A model generated the notes under the pieces. It was not told where the DNA came from and searched no databases. It saw nothing but the letters and a program-made list of their open reading frames with translations. Positions 42,930-52,819 of a DNA stretch of 64,000 nt are shown piece by piece (the stretch's first letter is position 1; each line of letters starts with the position of its first letter). This DNA is from Periweissella fabalis (GTDB lineage: Bacteria; Bacillota; Bacilli; Lactobacillales; Lactobacillaceae). The position numbers were made by a program, and so were the translations under genes. The stretch is from the NCBI RefSeq assembly GCF_012396505.1, contig NZ_JAAXPN010000002.1:1-64000 (forward strand), in the 5' to 3' direction.

Positions 42930-44990
42930 GTGATAAAAACAAACAGGAAACGCAAGACGATTCGAACCGCAATCCAAGTAACAATTTTATTAATCGCAAT
43001 GGTACCAGTCATTATTACATTAATAACTTCATTGTTCGTCAATTCAAATTTAGTTAATGAGCGAGTGCATCTCGATCAAGCCGGGGCCATAAAAATGGCG
43101 ATGAATGCCAAGGCTAACTTACGTAATCATACAGCTCAGGAATTAGAATATATCGCTAATAATACTGAATTTAAGCAAGAAACTTATGATATTCCAGCTA
43201 TTGAGAAATTATTATTTCAATCACAAGCAATTGGTGACAAAGGAATTTTGACCATCGCTTTTATCCCTACTAGTGGCCCATATGCAACTACACGGCCATT
43301 TCCAGCGGGCTTTAATCCACGGTCACGCGATTGGTATGTAGGTGCAGTTGCTAAGGGAGGACAACAATACTGGCGACCAGCCTTTAAAGAAGCCCTTACT
43401 GGTAAGATGGTTACAAGTGTCTCACGGGTTATTAAAAATAAACACGGTGATGAAGGAGTGTTAATGATTGATACAACCTATGCACCGGTTAACAATGTCG
43501 TGCGGAATTTAAATATCGGTCGAACTGGGAGTGCAACGGTAATTAGTCCTAGTGGTGTCGTAATTGATTCAGAATCAAAAGTCAAAAAGCTAGAATATCC
43601 AAGTGGTCAAAGCATTGCTGATACAGCAGTTTATAAAGCAATTGTCAATTCAGCAAGTAAGGCCGGTCATATTAAAGTGGGAAGTTTCTTAAATCCTCGC
43701 GAAATATACTTTGATAAAAGTTCGGCAACTTCATGGGTCTTTTCTGAAGTTATGCCTAATGAAATTAATATCGAACGTAATAGTCTTTTAATTGTTTCAG
43801 TGATTGTCTTAATTCTGGTTTTGATTGTTGGGTCACTGTTAGCAATGATAATTAGTCGCTTATTACGCAACATTATCAATCGCTATACGAGTTATTTTGA
43901 TGAAGTCGCTAACGGTAATTTAGTGCAAATTAGTGCCGACGATAGTACTGATCCTAAAACGCACCTTAGTAGGAATTTGACGGCACCGGATACTAATGGG
44001 AATGAATTGAATTATTTAACGGTTAAATATAACGCAACAATTGATGCGGTTAGTCAATTAATCACTAGCTTGCAAGCTGAAAGTAAAACGGTTGCTAATG
44101 GCTCAGCCGCCTTACTTGAACTCTCACGGCAAACAACAACTGCGACGGAAGAAGTAGCACAAACAATTACGGGCATTGCTGAAGTAACGGCCGCTCAAGC
44201 CCAAGAAACTGAAAAGAGTGTGGCCGAAGTTCAACATCTAACCGATGAAGTAACAACTATGCGGCAAACTGCAGATGAGATGAAGAATCAATCGGATGGG
44301 TTACGCCGTATTAATATGGAAAACTTAACCGTGACCAAGGAAGTTGATGATAATTGGCAAAATGAATTAGCCAAAATGGCCCAATTGCAAACTAACATGG
44401 AACAACTCGATGATAATGTCCAAAACATTAATCAAATTATTGATGTCATTAATGAAATTGCCCAACAAACTAATTTGTTAGCCTTAAATGCCTCAATTGA
44501 AGCGGCCAGTGCGGGTGAAGCTGGTCAAGGTTTTGCAGTAGTGGCCAGTGAAATTCGTAAGCTTGCTGAACAAAGTAAAGATTCGACAACAGCTATTCGT
44601 AAGTTAATTGATAGTATTCGTCAACAATCTAGTGCAATGGTGAGTCAAACATCTAATTCAGTTCAAGGTGGTCAACGGCAATCTGACTTGATTAAACAAG
44701 CACTAGCAGCAAGTAATGAAGTTGCCGCCAACAATGAACAATTAGTTGCAAAAATCGATCAAATGAGTAGTGTTAGTCAAGAAATCGAGCAGATTGAACA
44801 AAAAGTATTAACTAATTTGGAAAGTATCTCAGCCTCAACTGAAGAGAATTCGGCAGGAACTGAAGAAGTATCTGCCAATTCAGAAGAAGTATTAGCGACG
44901 ATGGACGAATTTACGAGCCAAGTGGCGCAACTAGATCAGGCTGCTCAGAATTTAAAACAAGCTAGTGCTAAATTTAAAATGCTTGATTAA
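42930..44990 (+). CDS. methyl-accepting chemotaxis protein 1 (dCache type)
   Basis: 686 residues. TM1 (~13-36), an extracellular double-Cache-like sensor domain (~37-285; PRSRDWYVGAV is typical), TM2 (~286-312), a HAMP-like linker, and a long coiled coil with the conserved hairpin tip [35 protein letters not shown] (~509-545, described in parts). It senses an external ligand, perhaps an amino acid or other small molecule, and controls CheA. GTG start with AAGGAG 8 bases upstream. Paralogous to the next gene. Confidence 0.9.
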   Translation: MIKTNRKRKTIRTAIQVTILLIAMVPVIITLITSLFVNSNLVNERVHLDQAGAIKMAMNAKANLRNHTAQELEYIANNTEFKQETYDIPAIEKLLFQSQAIGDKGILTIAFIPTSGPYATTRPFPAGFNPRSRDWYVGAVAKGGQQYWRPAFKEALTGKMVTSVSRVIKNKHGDEGVLMIDTTYAPVNNVVRNLNIGRTGSATVISPSGVVIDSESKVKKLEYPSGQSIADTAVYKAIVNSASKAGHIKVGSFLNPREIYFDKSSATSWVFSEVMPNEINIERNSLLIVSVIVLILVLIVGSLLAMIISRLLRNIINRYTSYFDEVANGNLVQISADDSTDPKTHLSRNLTAPDTNGNELNYLTVKYNATIDAVSQLITSLQAESKTVANGSAALLELSRQTTTATEEVAQTITGIAEVTAAQAQETEKSVAEVQHLTDEVTTMRQTADEMKNQSDGLRRINMENLTVTKEVDDNWQNELAKMAQLQTNMEQLDDNVQNINQIIDVINEIAQQTNLLALNASIEAASAGEAGQGFAVVASEIRKLAEQSKDSTTAIRKLIDSIRQQSSAMVSQTSNSVQGGQRQSDLIKQALAASNEVAANNEQLVAKIDQMSSVSQEIEQIEQKVLTNLESISASTEENSAGTEEVSANSEEVLATMDEFTSQVAQLDQAAQNLKQASAKFKMLD

Positions 44991-45087
44991 ACACCATTCT
45001 CAGCGGAAACTACTTAATATTTGATGAGCTTAAAATAACTTTTTGAGCATAATATGATTTTTTGTTTATAAAATCAAAGGTTAGCCC

Positions 45088-45114
45088 TTAATTATTAAAC
45101 TATTCGTCCGATTT
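45088..45114 (+). promoter_or_regulatory. sigma-28-like promoter of chemoreceptor 2
   Basis: TTAA (45088-45091), 15 bases, TCCGATTT (45107-45114), 34 bases before the start codon. Confidence 0.5.
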
Positions 45115-45147
45115 AAAGGGAAGATAAGATATTAAGGAGTAGTGCCA

Positions 45148-47220
45148 ATGAAGAAACGTCACTTACAAGCAACACCAAGTAATGAAAAACGTAGTATTGG
45201 GAAATTTTTAACTACTGGAATGATTGCAATTTCAGTCATACCAGTGTTATTAATGGTTTTAGCATCATTTTTGATTACCACTAATCTGGTTAATCAACGT
45301 GTTGAAAGCATTGAACGCAGTGCCGCTAAGGCTATCACTACTTCGACGTCGGGGCTAAATGAAAATGCCACAGCCCAGATTAATAAATTGGCTAAATTAC
45401 ACAGTGTAAGTGGTAAAAAATTTGACCTAAATGCCATTCAAACTGAATTAAATAGTATTGCTGATAACGGTAATGCCTATGTCTTGAATTTAGGCTTTGC
45501 AACTAGTAGCGGTAAGATGATTACCACTGGTCAATTACCAGCCGGCTATGATCCACGGACACGTGATTGGTATAAAGGCGCAGTGCAAGCTAATGGGAGT
45601 GTTTACTTAACGCCAACTTACATTGATGAGGTGAGTGGACAAGCAGTAACATCAGCATCAATTCAAATTACTAATGCTAGTGGTGAAGTGGGAGTCTTAG
45701 AAGTTGATATTCCCTATGCAAGTCTCCAAGATTTAGTAAAAGACCTTGATGTTGGCCGCACAGGGACCTCAACGATTGTGGCCAATAATGGGATGGTAAT
45801 CGCCTCAGATGGGGCAACTAAAAGTTTAGTCTACCCTGTCGCCAAAAATATGAGTAATAATCCAGTTTTTAAAGCTGTGGCTAAAGCACCAAAACAACGC
45901 GGCTTTTTAAAGCTTAATAGCCATCAGGTTTACTTTGATAAGGGGGATGCCGGTAGTAAGATGTGGGTGATTGAGCAAGTCTCAAATCACGAAATTGGCT
46001 TAGAACAAGGCTTGCTTGTCGGAATTTCATTATTCTTGGTGATTATTGTCAGCTTAGTTACAACTATTCTATCAGTGTATTTTGTTAATTTAATTCGCAA
46101 AATTTTGCACCGCTACACTGAAAGTTTCGAACAAGCTAGCCAAGGTAAGTTATTGCCTATTGAAAGTAATACTGATGGGTTTGGTGGCCAAAAAATTGCT
46201 AATCGGATTATTACTCCTAACCCGAACGGACATGAATTTAACCGACTATCGAATCATTATAATGACATGATTATGGCTGTTGGGAACCTGATTACCGATG
46301 TGCAAGCTGAAAGTGATCACGTTGCAACTGAAGCAAGTAATATGGGTGAGTTAGCTAAACAAACGAATGCTGCGACAGAAGAAGTTGCAACGACTGTCAC
46401 TGAAATTGCGCAAGTAGCAGCTAATCAGGCGACTGAAACCGAACATGGTGTGACAACTGTTCAAGGCTTGTCAAAAATCTTGGATAGTGTTCAAAAAAAT
46501 ATCAGTACGATGCTAGATAAAGCTGATGAATCAGCCAAGTTAAACCATGACAATGTTGAAATGACGACTACAGTCCAAGTTAACTGGCAAGCTCAAATGG
46601 AACAATTACAAGAGTTAAAAACAAGCATGACGCAGATGGCCACTAATGTCCAAGAAATTAGTACCGTGATCAAAGTCATTAATGACATTTCACAACAAAC
46701 TAATCTCTTAGCCTTAAATGCCTCAATTGAAGCGGCTAGTGCCGGTGAAGCAGGAAAAGGGTTTGCGGTGGTGGCTACTGAGATTCGCAAGTTAGCTGAA
46801 CAAAGTAAAGCCTCAACTAAGGATATCCAAAGTATTGTCGCACAAATTCAAGGGGATGCCCAAGTTATGGTTACTAAGACCGATGCGTCGGTAACTGGTG
46901 GCCAAGCACAAGCAGGATTATTAACTGATTCATTAGCAGCGACACAGGCAGTATTTGCTAATAACGAAGCCTTACGTGAACAAGTAGCAGCCTTAGTTGT
47001 TGCTGCTGATGAGGTGAGTGCAATTCAAGCACAAGCTTTAAGTAGCTTGGAATCAATTTCATCAGCCGCCGAGGAAAGCTCAGCCGGAACACAAGAAGTA
47101 TCGGCTAATGCAGAAGAAGTATCTGCAATGATGGATGAATTTACGAATAGTGTGGCTACTTTAGAAACATCAGCAGACCATTTAAACACCTTGTTACACA
47201 AATTTGAGATTCAAAAATAA
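45148..47220 (+). CDS. methyl-accepting chemotaxis protein 2 (dCache type)
   Basis: 690 residues with the same plan as chemoreceptor 1: TM1 (~22-45), Cache-type sensor ([13 protein letters not shown]), TM2 (~285-310), HAMP-like region, and signalling hairpin [16 protein letters not shown] (~514). The sensor domains differ more than the signalling domains, so the ligands probably differ. ATG 45148 has TAAGGAG eight bases upstream; GTG 45142 would be too close to it. It shares a bidirectional terminator with the PAS-type receptor on the other strand. Confidence 0.9.
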   Translation: MKKRHLQATPSNEKRSIGKFLTTGMIAISVIPVLLMVLASFLITTNLVNQRVESIERSAAKAITTSTSGLNENATAQINKLAKLHSVSGKKFDLNAIQTELNSIADNGNAYVLNLGFATSSGKMITTGQLPAGYDPRTRDWYKGAVQANGSVYLTPTYIDEVSGQAVTSASIQITNASGEVGVLEVDIPYASLQDLVKDLDVGRTGTSTIVANNGMVIASDGATKSLVYPVAKNMSNNPVFKAVAKAPKQRGFLKLNSHQVYFDKGDAGSKMWVIEQVSNHEIGLEQGLLVGISLFLVIIVSLVTTILSVYFVNLIRKILHRYTESFEQASQGKLLPIESNTDGFGGQKIANRIITPNPNGHEFNRLSNHYNDMIMAVGNLITDVQAESDHVATEASNMGELAKQTNAATEEVATTVTEIAQVAANQATETEHGVTTVQGLSKILDSVQKNISTMLDKADESAKLNHDNVEMTTTVQVNWQAQMEQLQELKTSMTQMATNVQEISTVIKVINDISQQTNLLALNASIEAASAGEAGKGFAVVATEIRKLAEQSKASTKDIQSIVAQIQGDAQVMVTKTDASVTGGQAQAGLLTDSLAATQAVFANNEALREQVAALVVAADEVSAIQAQALSSLESISSAAEESSAGTQEVSANAEEVSAMMDEFTNSVATLETSADHLNTLLHKFEIQK

Positions 47221-47262
47221 CATTGTTACACGTGAAACACACAATTAAATATAGATGATAGT

Positions 47263-47303
47263 AAAAAAGAAGACTGAATTTATACAATTCAGTCTTCTTT
47301 TTT
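47263..47303. terminator. bidirectional terminator between chemoreceptors 2 and 3
   Basis: AAAAGAAGACTGAATT pairs with AATTCAGTCTTCTTTT around TATAC, with A and T runs on both sides. Confidence 0.88.
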
Positions 47304-48213
47304 AGTTTTGTTCTTCAAAGAGGTGACCAATTTGGAAGTAAATATCATTTATCTTCTTAGCACCTTCTTTAAGTTCTTGGTATGAGGTTAAGTTAACGTG
47401 TAACATTTCAGCTGAGTTACTAGTCATTTCGTTAATTTGGTTTGATTCATTAGCAAGTAATTTAACTTGTTCTTCAATCTTACTAATACGTTCTTGAATA
47501 TTAACAGCTTCTTCACGGACTTGGTTAGAAAGTTTACGAATTTCTTGCGAGATAACAGTAAAGCTCCCACCATGTTCATTTAAGCGGGCTGCTTCAATTG
47601 CTGAATTGACGGCTAACATCCGTGTTTGGTGCGCAACGTCTTGAATCACAGTAATGATATCGTTGGCTTGTTCTGTTTCACGAAGCAAAGTAGAACTAGT
47701 TTGCTTGTTTTTATTTGTGAATTCTTCCATCTCATTGACGCCATCAATTGTTTGATTAACCCGTTCGACACCACGATTAGCAATGTAATCAACGTCTTCA
47801 GTGAAGGCTTTAATCTTTTTGAGGATGCCACCTAAGCCAACCGCACGTTCAGTTGTGTTAAAAGCAATCTTAACAACTGAGATAACTTGACCAGTTGCAT
47901 CTTTAACTGGCACATATGTTGCCTCAAAGAAAACCCGTTCACCGGTTTTTGATTTACGCAAAATTTGTTCTTGGAAGGTTTCACCACCTAAGAGAGTCCC
48001 CCAAAAAATTTCATATTGCGGGTGTTCAGTATAGGTTGAAAAACAAAAATCGGCATGTTTGTGATTTAACATTTCTTCAACGGTATAACCTAAACTTTTA
48101 GCAAAAACCTCATTGGTATGAATCAATACGCGATCAGTATCAAATATTGCTACCGGAATCTCATGGTCGACTACTTCGCGAAGTGAATATTGAATTAATT
48201 CAGAATTTTCCAT
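47302..48213 (-). CDS. cytoplasmic PAS-domain chemoreceptor (Aer-like)
   Basis: 303 residues without membrane segments. A PAS domain (~10-125; VAIFDTDRVLIHTNEVFAKSLGY, then EQILRKSKTGERVFFEATYVPVKD) is joined to a short methyl-accepting signalling domain (~150-295) with QTRMLAVNSAIEAARLNEHGGSFTVISQEIRKLS. The PAS part may bind flavin or haem and report redox or energy state; the cofactor is not evident. AAAGGACG precedes the start. Short receptors of this type are common in motile Bacillota. Confidence 0.88.
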   Translation of the reverse strand: MENSELIQYSLREVVDHEIPVAIFDTDRVLIHTNEVFAKSLGYTVEEMLNHKHADFCFSTYTEHPQYEIFWGTLLGGETFQEQILRKSKTGERVFFEATYVPVKDATGQVISVVKIAFNTTERAVGLGGILKKIKAFTEDVDYIANRGVERVNQTIDGVNEMEEFTNKNKQTSSTLLRETEQANDIITVIQDVAHQTRMLAVNSAIEAARLNEHGGSFTVISQEIRKLSNQVREEAVNIQERISKIEEQVKLLANESNQINEMTSNSAEMLHVNLTSYQELKEGAKKINDIYFQIGHLFEEQN

Positions 48214-48250
48214 AATTGCGACGTCCTTTAATTTAATGTGTTACTGTAAT

Positions 48251-48276
48251 TAATCGGCTTATACGTTGGAAATTAA
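48251..48276 (-). promoter_or_regulatory. sigma-28-like promoter of the PAS chemoreceptor
   Basis: On the - strand TTAA (48276-48273), 14 bases, GCCGATTA (48258-48251), about 38 bases before the start. The -10 is seven of eight to GCCGATAA. Confidence 0.55.
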
Positions 48277-48401
48277 AGTAAATAAAGAATATTCTTAATA
48301 ATAATTATTATATAAACAAAAAATGTATATACATATTAGATTTTACAATGTATTATTAATAAAAACATAGCATAACTGAATACATGCGAGGTAATAAGAT
48401 A

Positions 48402-48812
48402 ATGGAACCGGTTTTAGAACTAACAGCAGCGTTGAAACGTTTAAATTATTATTTTATACATACTAATGTCAATAATGCCAAGACAGGTGAATGGGAATTT
48501 GTGATAAACATTTTAAACTACTTTTACTTTAAACAACATAATACATATATGAAATTAGATATCCAATTACCAATGGAATTTATTAATAAATATGAATATA
48601 AGGGCTATTTTTATTTATTCCGAAACGATTTAACTTTTGAAGTCTTGTCAATTAGTAATGATTTTCGAACGATTACTGGCAAGACGTATCAGGAAGTTGC
48701 TACGGAAATGCAACATCGAATGGATGGAATTGAAGGTGGTCAGGCATTCGCGGATATGATCATTAACTACGCCACTGAGCTACCATTAGAGATGGCCAAT
48801 CTAAGTGATTAG
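48402..48812 (+). CDS. hypothetical protein, 136 aa
   Basis: Soluble, Tyr/Asn-rich protein of no recognised family: LTAALKRLNYYFIHTNVNN near the start, YMKLDIQLPMEF and GYFYLFRNDLTFEVLS in the middle, and a helical acidic end. ATG 48402 has GAGGT about 10 bases upstream; ATG 48384 lies before that site and was rejected. It is divergent from the PAS receptor and could belong to the motility regulon, though no sigma-28 sequence is seen on this side. Confidence 0.6.
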   Translation: MEPVLELTAALKRLNYYFIHTNVNNAKTGEWEFVINILNYFYFKQHNTYMKLDIQLPMEFINKYEYKGYFYLFRNDLTFEVLSISNDFRTITGKTYQEVATEMQHRMDGIEGGQAFADMIINYATELPLEMANLSD

Positions 48813-48919
48813 TAACTTTAAGTGATGGTGGGTGCTTTAAGAAATGTTTGCTAGTATTCACTTATAAGCGATTTTTTGTTACACTTATTTTTAAAATACA
48901 AAATGTAGGGATAAAATAG

Positions 48920-49699
48920 ATGATACTAAAAATCGTTATTGCGATATATATTATCAGCATGCTTGCGGCGCTGGTATTTATGATTATGTGGCTGCGTGGG
49001 GCAGTTAAAAAACGGCCAAATAATAAGTGGAAATACATGTTAGCGATGATGCTTATCATCTTTATTAGTGGTTCAGGTGTTAGTGTAATTCGGGGCCAAA
49101 TGTATCAAGCTGAACAATTACGCTTACAAAAAATCGCCATCAAGAAAGCTAAGATTCAAGCTCGTGATTTAGAAAGGTTAGAAGTTACGAATAAGTTTGG
49201 CTTTTACGAATATTTATTATTGCTAATGCAACCACATAAAAATACTGGGGTTCAGGCACAAGTGAATTGTACGGCAGCTGAACAAGCACAACTTTTAAGT
49301 AATGCACAAAAAGCTATTCATCGAATGCGTAATCACCCGGCAGCTAAAAAAGATGGAATTTTGATAGTTTCATATGTCAGAGTACATAAGAAGCCAAAGC
49401 CATTGTTTGTATTATATGCTTCACCTAAACAAGTTAAACATATGAGTAATACGCCGCATTCACCTAAAGAATTTTTGGATAAGGACTTAACTGCATATTG
49501 GTTTAATAAGAAGTTTGTCAAAATGCAAGATGACAAATTACCAGGAATCTTTAATAATCTTTTATTAGAAGATCAAAAGAACATGCCTAAAATAGTCAAA
49601 AAGCAGATTGTGACTGGTAAAACTAACTACTATAGTTATTCACCAACCAAAAAGAAACCCAGTGAAAAGGGTAAAAAGATAATTACGGAAAATACTTAA
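48920..49699 (+). CDS. hypothetical membrane protein, 259 aa
   Basis: Two N-terminal membrane helices (residues ~2-25 and ~38-58), then a basic coiled stretch (QAEQLRLQKIAIKKAKIQA) and a soluble domain (~90-230) with GILIVSYVRVHKKPKPLFVLYAS. The Lys-rich C terminus KKKPSEKGKK is probably cytoplasmic or wall-binding. I do not recognise the family. TAGGGAT lies just upstream of ATG. Monocistronic, followed by a terminator inside a repeat. Confidence 0.6.
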   Translation: MILKIVIAIYIISMLAALVFMIMWLRGAVKKRPNNKWKYMLAMMLIIFISGSGVSVIRGQMYQAEQLRLQKIAIKKAKIQARDLERLEVTNKFGFYEYLLLLMQPHKNTGVQAQVNCTAAEQAQLLSNAQKAIHRMRNHPAAKKDGILIVSYVRVHKKPKPLFVLYASPKQVKHMSNTPHSPKEFLDKDLTAYWFNKKFVKMQDDKLPGIFNNLLLEDQKNMPKIVKKQIVTGKTNYYSYSPTKKKPSEKGKKIITENT

Positions 49700-49734
49700 T
49701 GTAATAAATTAGCATTAGGAGAAATAGAGCTTTG

Positions 49735-49850
49735 ACAGAAGTCGGGCACTATTAAGAAATATACACTAAGAACCCCCTTGAAGATTTTCGCTTCAAGGGG
49801 GTTCTGTCGTATTTCGAATCTATCGGACTTTTGGAACGTATACTAGTCGC
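49735..49850 (-). repeat. MITE-like hairpin element, inverted copy with strong terminator
   Basis: Opposite in orientation to the copy at 8728-8897. TGACAGAAGTCGGGC at the left and TCGTATTTCGAATCTATCGGAC at the right are conserved; the centre is a perfect 15-base stem AGAACCCCCTTGAAG/CTTCAAGGGGGTTCT (49769-49783, 49791-49805). The terminal 15 bases of the full element are lost. Confidence 0.65.
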
Positions 49851-49873
49851 AAATTGCAACTATATAGCACGGC

Positions 49874-50830
49874 TTATTTAGCAAATAAGCCGTTTAATAA
49901 TTCCATGAAGTACACAAGGTAGGCATCCGCATCAACACCAACAGCAGCCTTCATATTAGTAGTTGGATCATTAAGACGGGCTTTGTCACCGATTGTGCGA
50001 CCATAGTCAACATCATCGTAAGTTACTTGCATATTCAAGTCGATGGTATTAACAAATGATGGATTAATTGAGACCCCAACGGCCAATGGATCGTGAAGGG
50101 CACAACCGTTCTTGTCGATATCTAAGTTGTAGTAAGCATCGATGTAGAAATCAACGATATCAGCAAAGACGCGTCCAGCTTCAGTACCTAAGTCACGCCA
50201 TTGTTGCGTTTCTTTTTTAGTAAGTAGTGTACGTAATGTAACATCTAAACCAACCATGGTCATTTGGGCTGGAGAACGGAAAACACGATCAGCGGCTTCA
50301 GGATCTTGGTGGATATTAGCTTCGGTAAATGGAGTTACGTTACCAGGCACAGTTAAAGCCCCACCCATGAAAGTAATATTACCAATTAAGTTGGCAACTT
50401 CGGGGTCTTTGGCAATGGCTGCATCCAAGTTAGTCATTGGACCAGTTGGAATCAAAATCAAGTCATCATTGTACTTGTGGGCGGCTTCGATTAAGAAATC
50501 AACCCCAGATTGGCTTTCAATCGGACGCTTAGCAATTGGTAATTCAACTTCCCCAATCCCATTTTTACCGTGAATTAATTGTGAAATCTCCATGACTTCA
50601 AAGCTGTCAGTTGTACTTGAGTGACTTTCACCCAAGAATACTGGAACATCAGTTTGGCCAAGTAATTCCAATAACTTCAATGAGTTTTCGCCTGATGTTT
50701 CTACCAAACAATTACCGTAAGAACTGATAATACCGATTAAGTCAACGGCTGGATCAGCAATGGCATACGCTAATGCTAAGGCATCATCAATCCCTGTATC
50801 CAAATCCAAAATCATTTTCTTTTGCGCCAT
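49874..50830 (-). CDS. nucleoside hydrolase (inosine-uridine preferring type)
   Basis: 318 residues. Calcium-binding DLDTGIDDALALAYA at the N terminus, the central PTGPMTNLDAAI, and MGGALTVPGNVTPFTEANIHQDPEAAD are the IUNH signature. It splits ribonucleosides to base and ribose for salvage, in line with the deoxyribosyltransferase at 23058. ATG 50830 has TGGAGAG on the - strand; the open frame extends six codons further but without a ribosome site. Confidence 0.92.
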   Translation of the reverse strand: MAQKKMILDLDTGIDDALALAYAIADPAVDLIGIISSYGNCLVETSGENSLKLLELLGQTDVPVFLGESHSSTTDSFEVMEISQLIHGKNGIGEVELPIAKRPIESQSGVDFLIEAAHKYNDDLILIPTGPMTNLDAAIAKDPEVANLIGNITFMGGALTVPGNVTPFTEANIHQDPEAADRVFRSPAQMTMVGLDVTLRTLLTKKETQQWRDLGTEAGRVFADIVDFYIDAYYNLDIDKNGCALHDPLAVGVSINPSFVNTIDLNMQVTYDDVDYGRTIGDKARLNDPTTNMKAAVGVDADAYLVYFMELLNGLFAK

Positions 50831-51123
50831 GTGTACTCTCCATTTCAAATGCTATGCACGTTTTATTAAGTAAAAGTTATTATCATAATGATACCGAACA
50901 AAAGCGGAATTTTCAATTAGTATAATGCGGAAAATCCGAATGGTTAGCAAATCAGAGCTGGTAACATAGCTATGTTTTAGTAATAATTCACCGCTAAAAC
51001 GGATTTTAATGGTATTGGCCATTGGAAACACACACAGATAATTAGAAAAGTTACGAACAACTACACGTCTAATCCGGAAATAGCGTAAAATAGATGCATG
51101 ACAATGTGAACGGAGGAGAAAAG

Positions 51124-52131
51124 ATGAAAGACGTTGACTTAACCATTGTTGGTGGCGGACCAGTGGGGATATTTGCGGCTTATTATGCACGCTTACGTGA
51201 TTTAGATGTGCGAGTCATTGAAAGCTTAGCAACATTAGGGGGCCAGATTAGTGCGTTATATCCACAAAAGCAAATTCTTGATGTGGCTGGTTTCCCTAAG
51301 ATTAGCGGGGATAGTTTAGTCCAGCAATTAGTTACGCAAGCTAAGCAACTAGTCCCTGAATTTGTGCTAGGGACACTAGTTACGGATGTGCAAGCATTAG
51401 GTGAAGCGGGATTTCAAATTGTAACGAGTGCGGGGACTTTTAAATCAGGCGCGGTGATTATTGCAACTGGTGGTGGTAACTTTACCCCACGGACCTTACC
51501 GTTACCAAATATGAGTGCACAATTAGCGCAGCATCTGCATTATTTTGTCGGGGATGGGCAAGTATTTACTAATAAACGTGTGTTAGTTGCAGGAGGTGGT
51601 GATTCGGCTATTGATTCGGCTTTGCATCTATTAAAGCAAGCAAAGGCAGTCCATCTGATGCACCGCCGCGCAACTTTTCGAGCCTTAGAGCACAGTGTTA
51701 AACAACTGCTGGCAAGTGATGTGGTGTTGGAAGTGCCATTTTTAATTGAAGATATCACCGTAAACGCTGATGGAAGTTTAGCAGTTACGATGCATGAAGT
51801 TATGGGGGAACGGACTAAGGTGCTTGAGGTTGATGAAGTGCTAGTTAGTTATGGGTTTATTTCTGAAAATAGTACGATGCAACAGTGGCAAGTACAGCCC
51901 GCACAAACGGTCCATGGCATTAAGGTTGATCAGACATTACAAACTGACATCCCGGGATTATTTGCGATTGGGGATGCTGCGACTTATCCAGGACGAACGG
52001 AATTATTGAGTACTGGTTTTGGTGAAGCACCATTAGCAGTTAATGCAGCCGTTCGCTTTTTGGATCCAAGTAAACGTGGGCCAATTCACTCAAGTTCGTT
52101 GCATATTGAGAATGGGCAGATTACAAAATAG
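51124..52131 (+). CDS. ferredoxin/flavodoxin--NADP reductase (YumC type)
   Basis: 335 residues. FAD-binding VGGGPVGIFAAYYARL (~9-24), then LGGQISALYPQKQILDVAGFP, the NAD(P) site VLVAGGGDSAIDSALHL and the C-terminal FAIGDAATYPG. The thioredoxin-reductase CxxC is absent, which places it with ferredoxin-NADP reductase type 2. It transfers electrons between NADPH and ferredoxin or flavodoxin. ATG 51124 follows CGGAGGAG; the open frame from 51094 lacks support. It is 10 bases from the next small gene. Confidence 0.9.
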   Translation: MKDVDLTIVGGGPVGIFAAYYARLRDLDVRVIESLATLGGQISALYPQKQILDVAGFPKISGDSLVQQLVTQAKQLVPEFVLGTLVTDVQALGEAGFQIVTSAGTFKSGAVIIATGGGNFTPRTLPLPNMSAQLAQHLHYFVGDGQVFTNKRVLVAGGGDSAIDSALHLLKQAKAVHLMHRRATFRALEHSVKQLLASDVVLEVPFLIEDITVNADGSLAVTMHEVMGERTKVLEVDEVLVSYGFISENSTMQQWQVQPAQTVHGIKVDQTLQTDIPGLFAIGDAATYPGRTELLSTGFGEAPLAVNAAVRFLDPSKRGPIHSSSLHIENGQITK

Positions 52132-52141
52132 GAGAAGTAGG

Positions 52142-52408
52142 ATGGGTAAGAGTGATAAGTATTTTGTTGAGAAGTATCTAGGTGCCCCAGTTGATCAGGA
52201 CGCTAATGGTAAATATGTTATTCGTGCGGGGGCTAATCCGAGCTATTGGCGGATTGGTAAACATACTAAAGGTAAATTTACCAATCCAGGTCAGATTTTC
52301 TTGACTGAGAAGAATATTCCAATTGCGATTTTACGGGCGGAACCGTTGGCATTTAAGGACCGCCATGATGTGGTGGCGTTGCAGCGGTTTACGAATGAAA
52401 GCATTTAG
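52142..52408 (+). CDS. hypothetical protein, 88 aa
   Basis: Small basic soluble protein (KYFVEKYLGAPVDQDANGKYVIRAGANPSYWRIGK... ending QRFTNESI), no family recognised. ATG 52142 follows GGAGAAGTAGG. It is 10 bases after the ferredoxin reductase gene and co-transcribed with it; the terminator at 52449 ends both. Confidence 0.65.
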   Translation: MGKSDKYFVEKYLGAPVDQDANGKYVIRAGANPSYWRIGKHTKGKFTNPGQIFLTEKNIPIAILRAEPLAFKDRHDVVALQRFTNESI

Positions 52409-52448
52409 GATAGGTGACCTAAAAATACAATTGTAAAATTAACGATAC

Positions 52449-52486
52449 AAAATAACCGGAAAAATTAATTTTTTCCGGTTATTTTA
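52449..52486 (+). terminator. terminator after the reductase operon
   Basis: AAATAACCGGAAAAA (52450-52464) pairs with TTTTTCCGGTTATTT (52470-52484). Confidence 0.85.
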
Positions 52487-52819
52487 TTCGGAATTTATCG
52501 GTAAATAATGCGATATATTTGTTAAATTACGATGTATGTAATTAAATAGCATTAAATTAGAAAAAAAGGTCTAAAAATGTGTAAATTAGGTATCAATGTA
52601 AAGATTATGTAAAACGCCGAAAAACACTGACCAATGTTGACAAAGGCTATTTATTTAATATTTTAACCGCTAAAACTGGTTTATTTTGTAAATTTTAGTG
52701 TTAATGTTCGTAAATTGGCCTATAATTTTAAGAAACTTATTGCGTAAATAATGAGGTTATACTATTCTTAAATTGTTCAATATCTTAACTTTTTAATTTT
52801 TCTTATAAGGAGAAAACTG
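52487..52819 (+). promoter_or_regulatory. AT-rich promoter region of the phn operon
   Basis: 333 bases without a gene. TATAAT at 52721-52726 is the best -10. TTGACA at 52637-52642 has no -10 at the right distance. TTAA-type motifs recur but I could not fix a Pho box. TAAGGAG precedes phnD. Confidence 0.5.
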
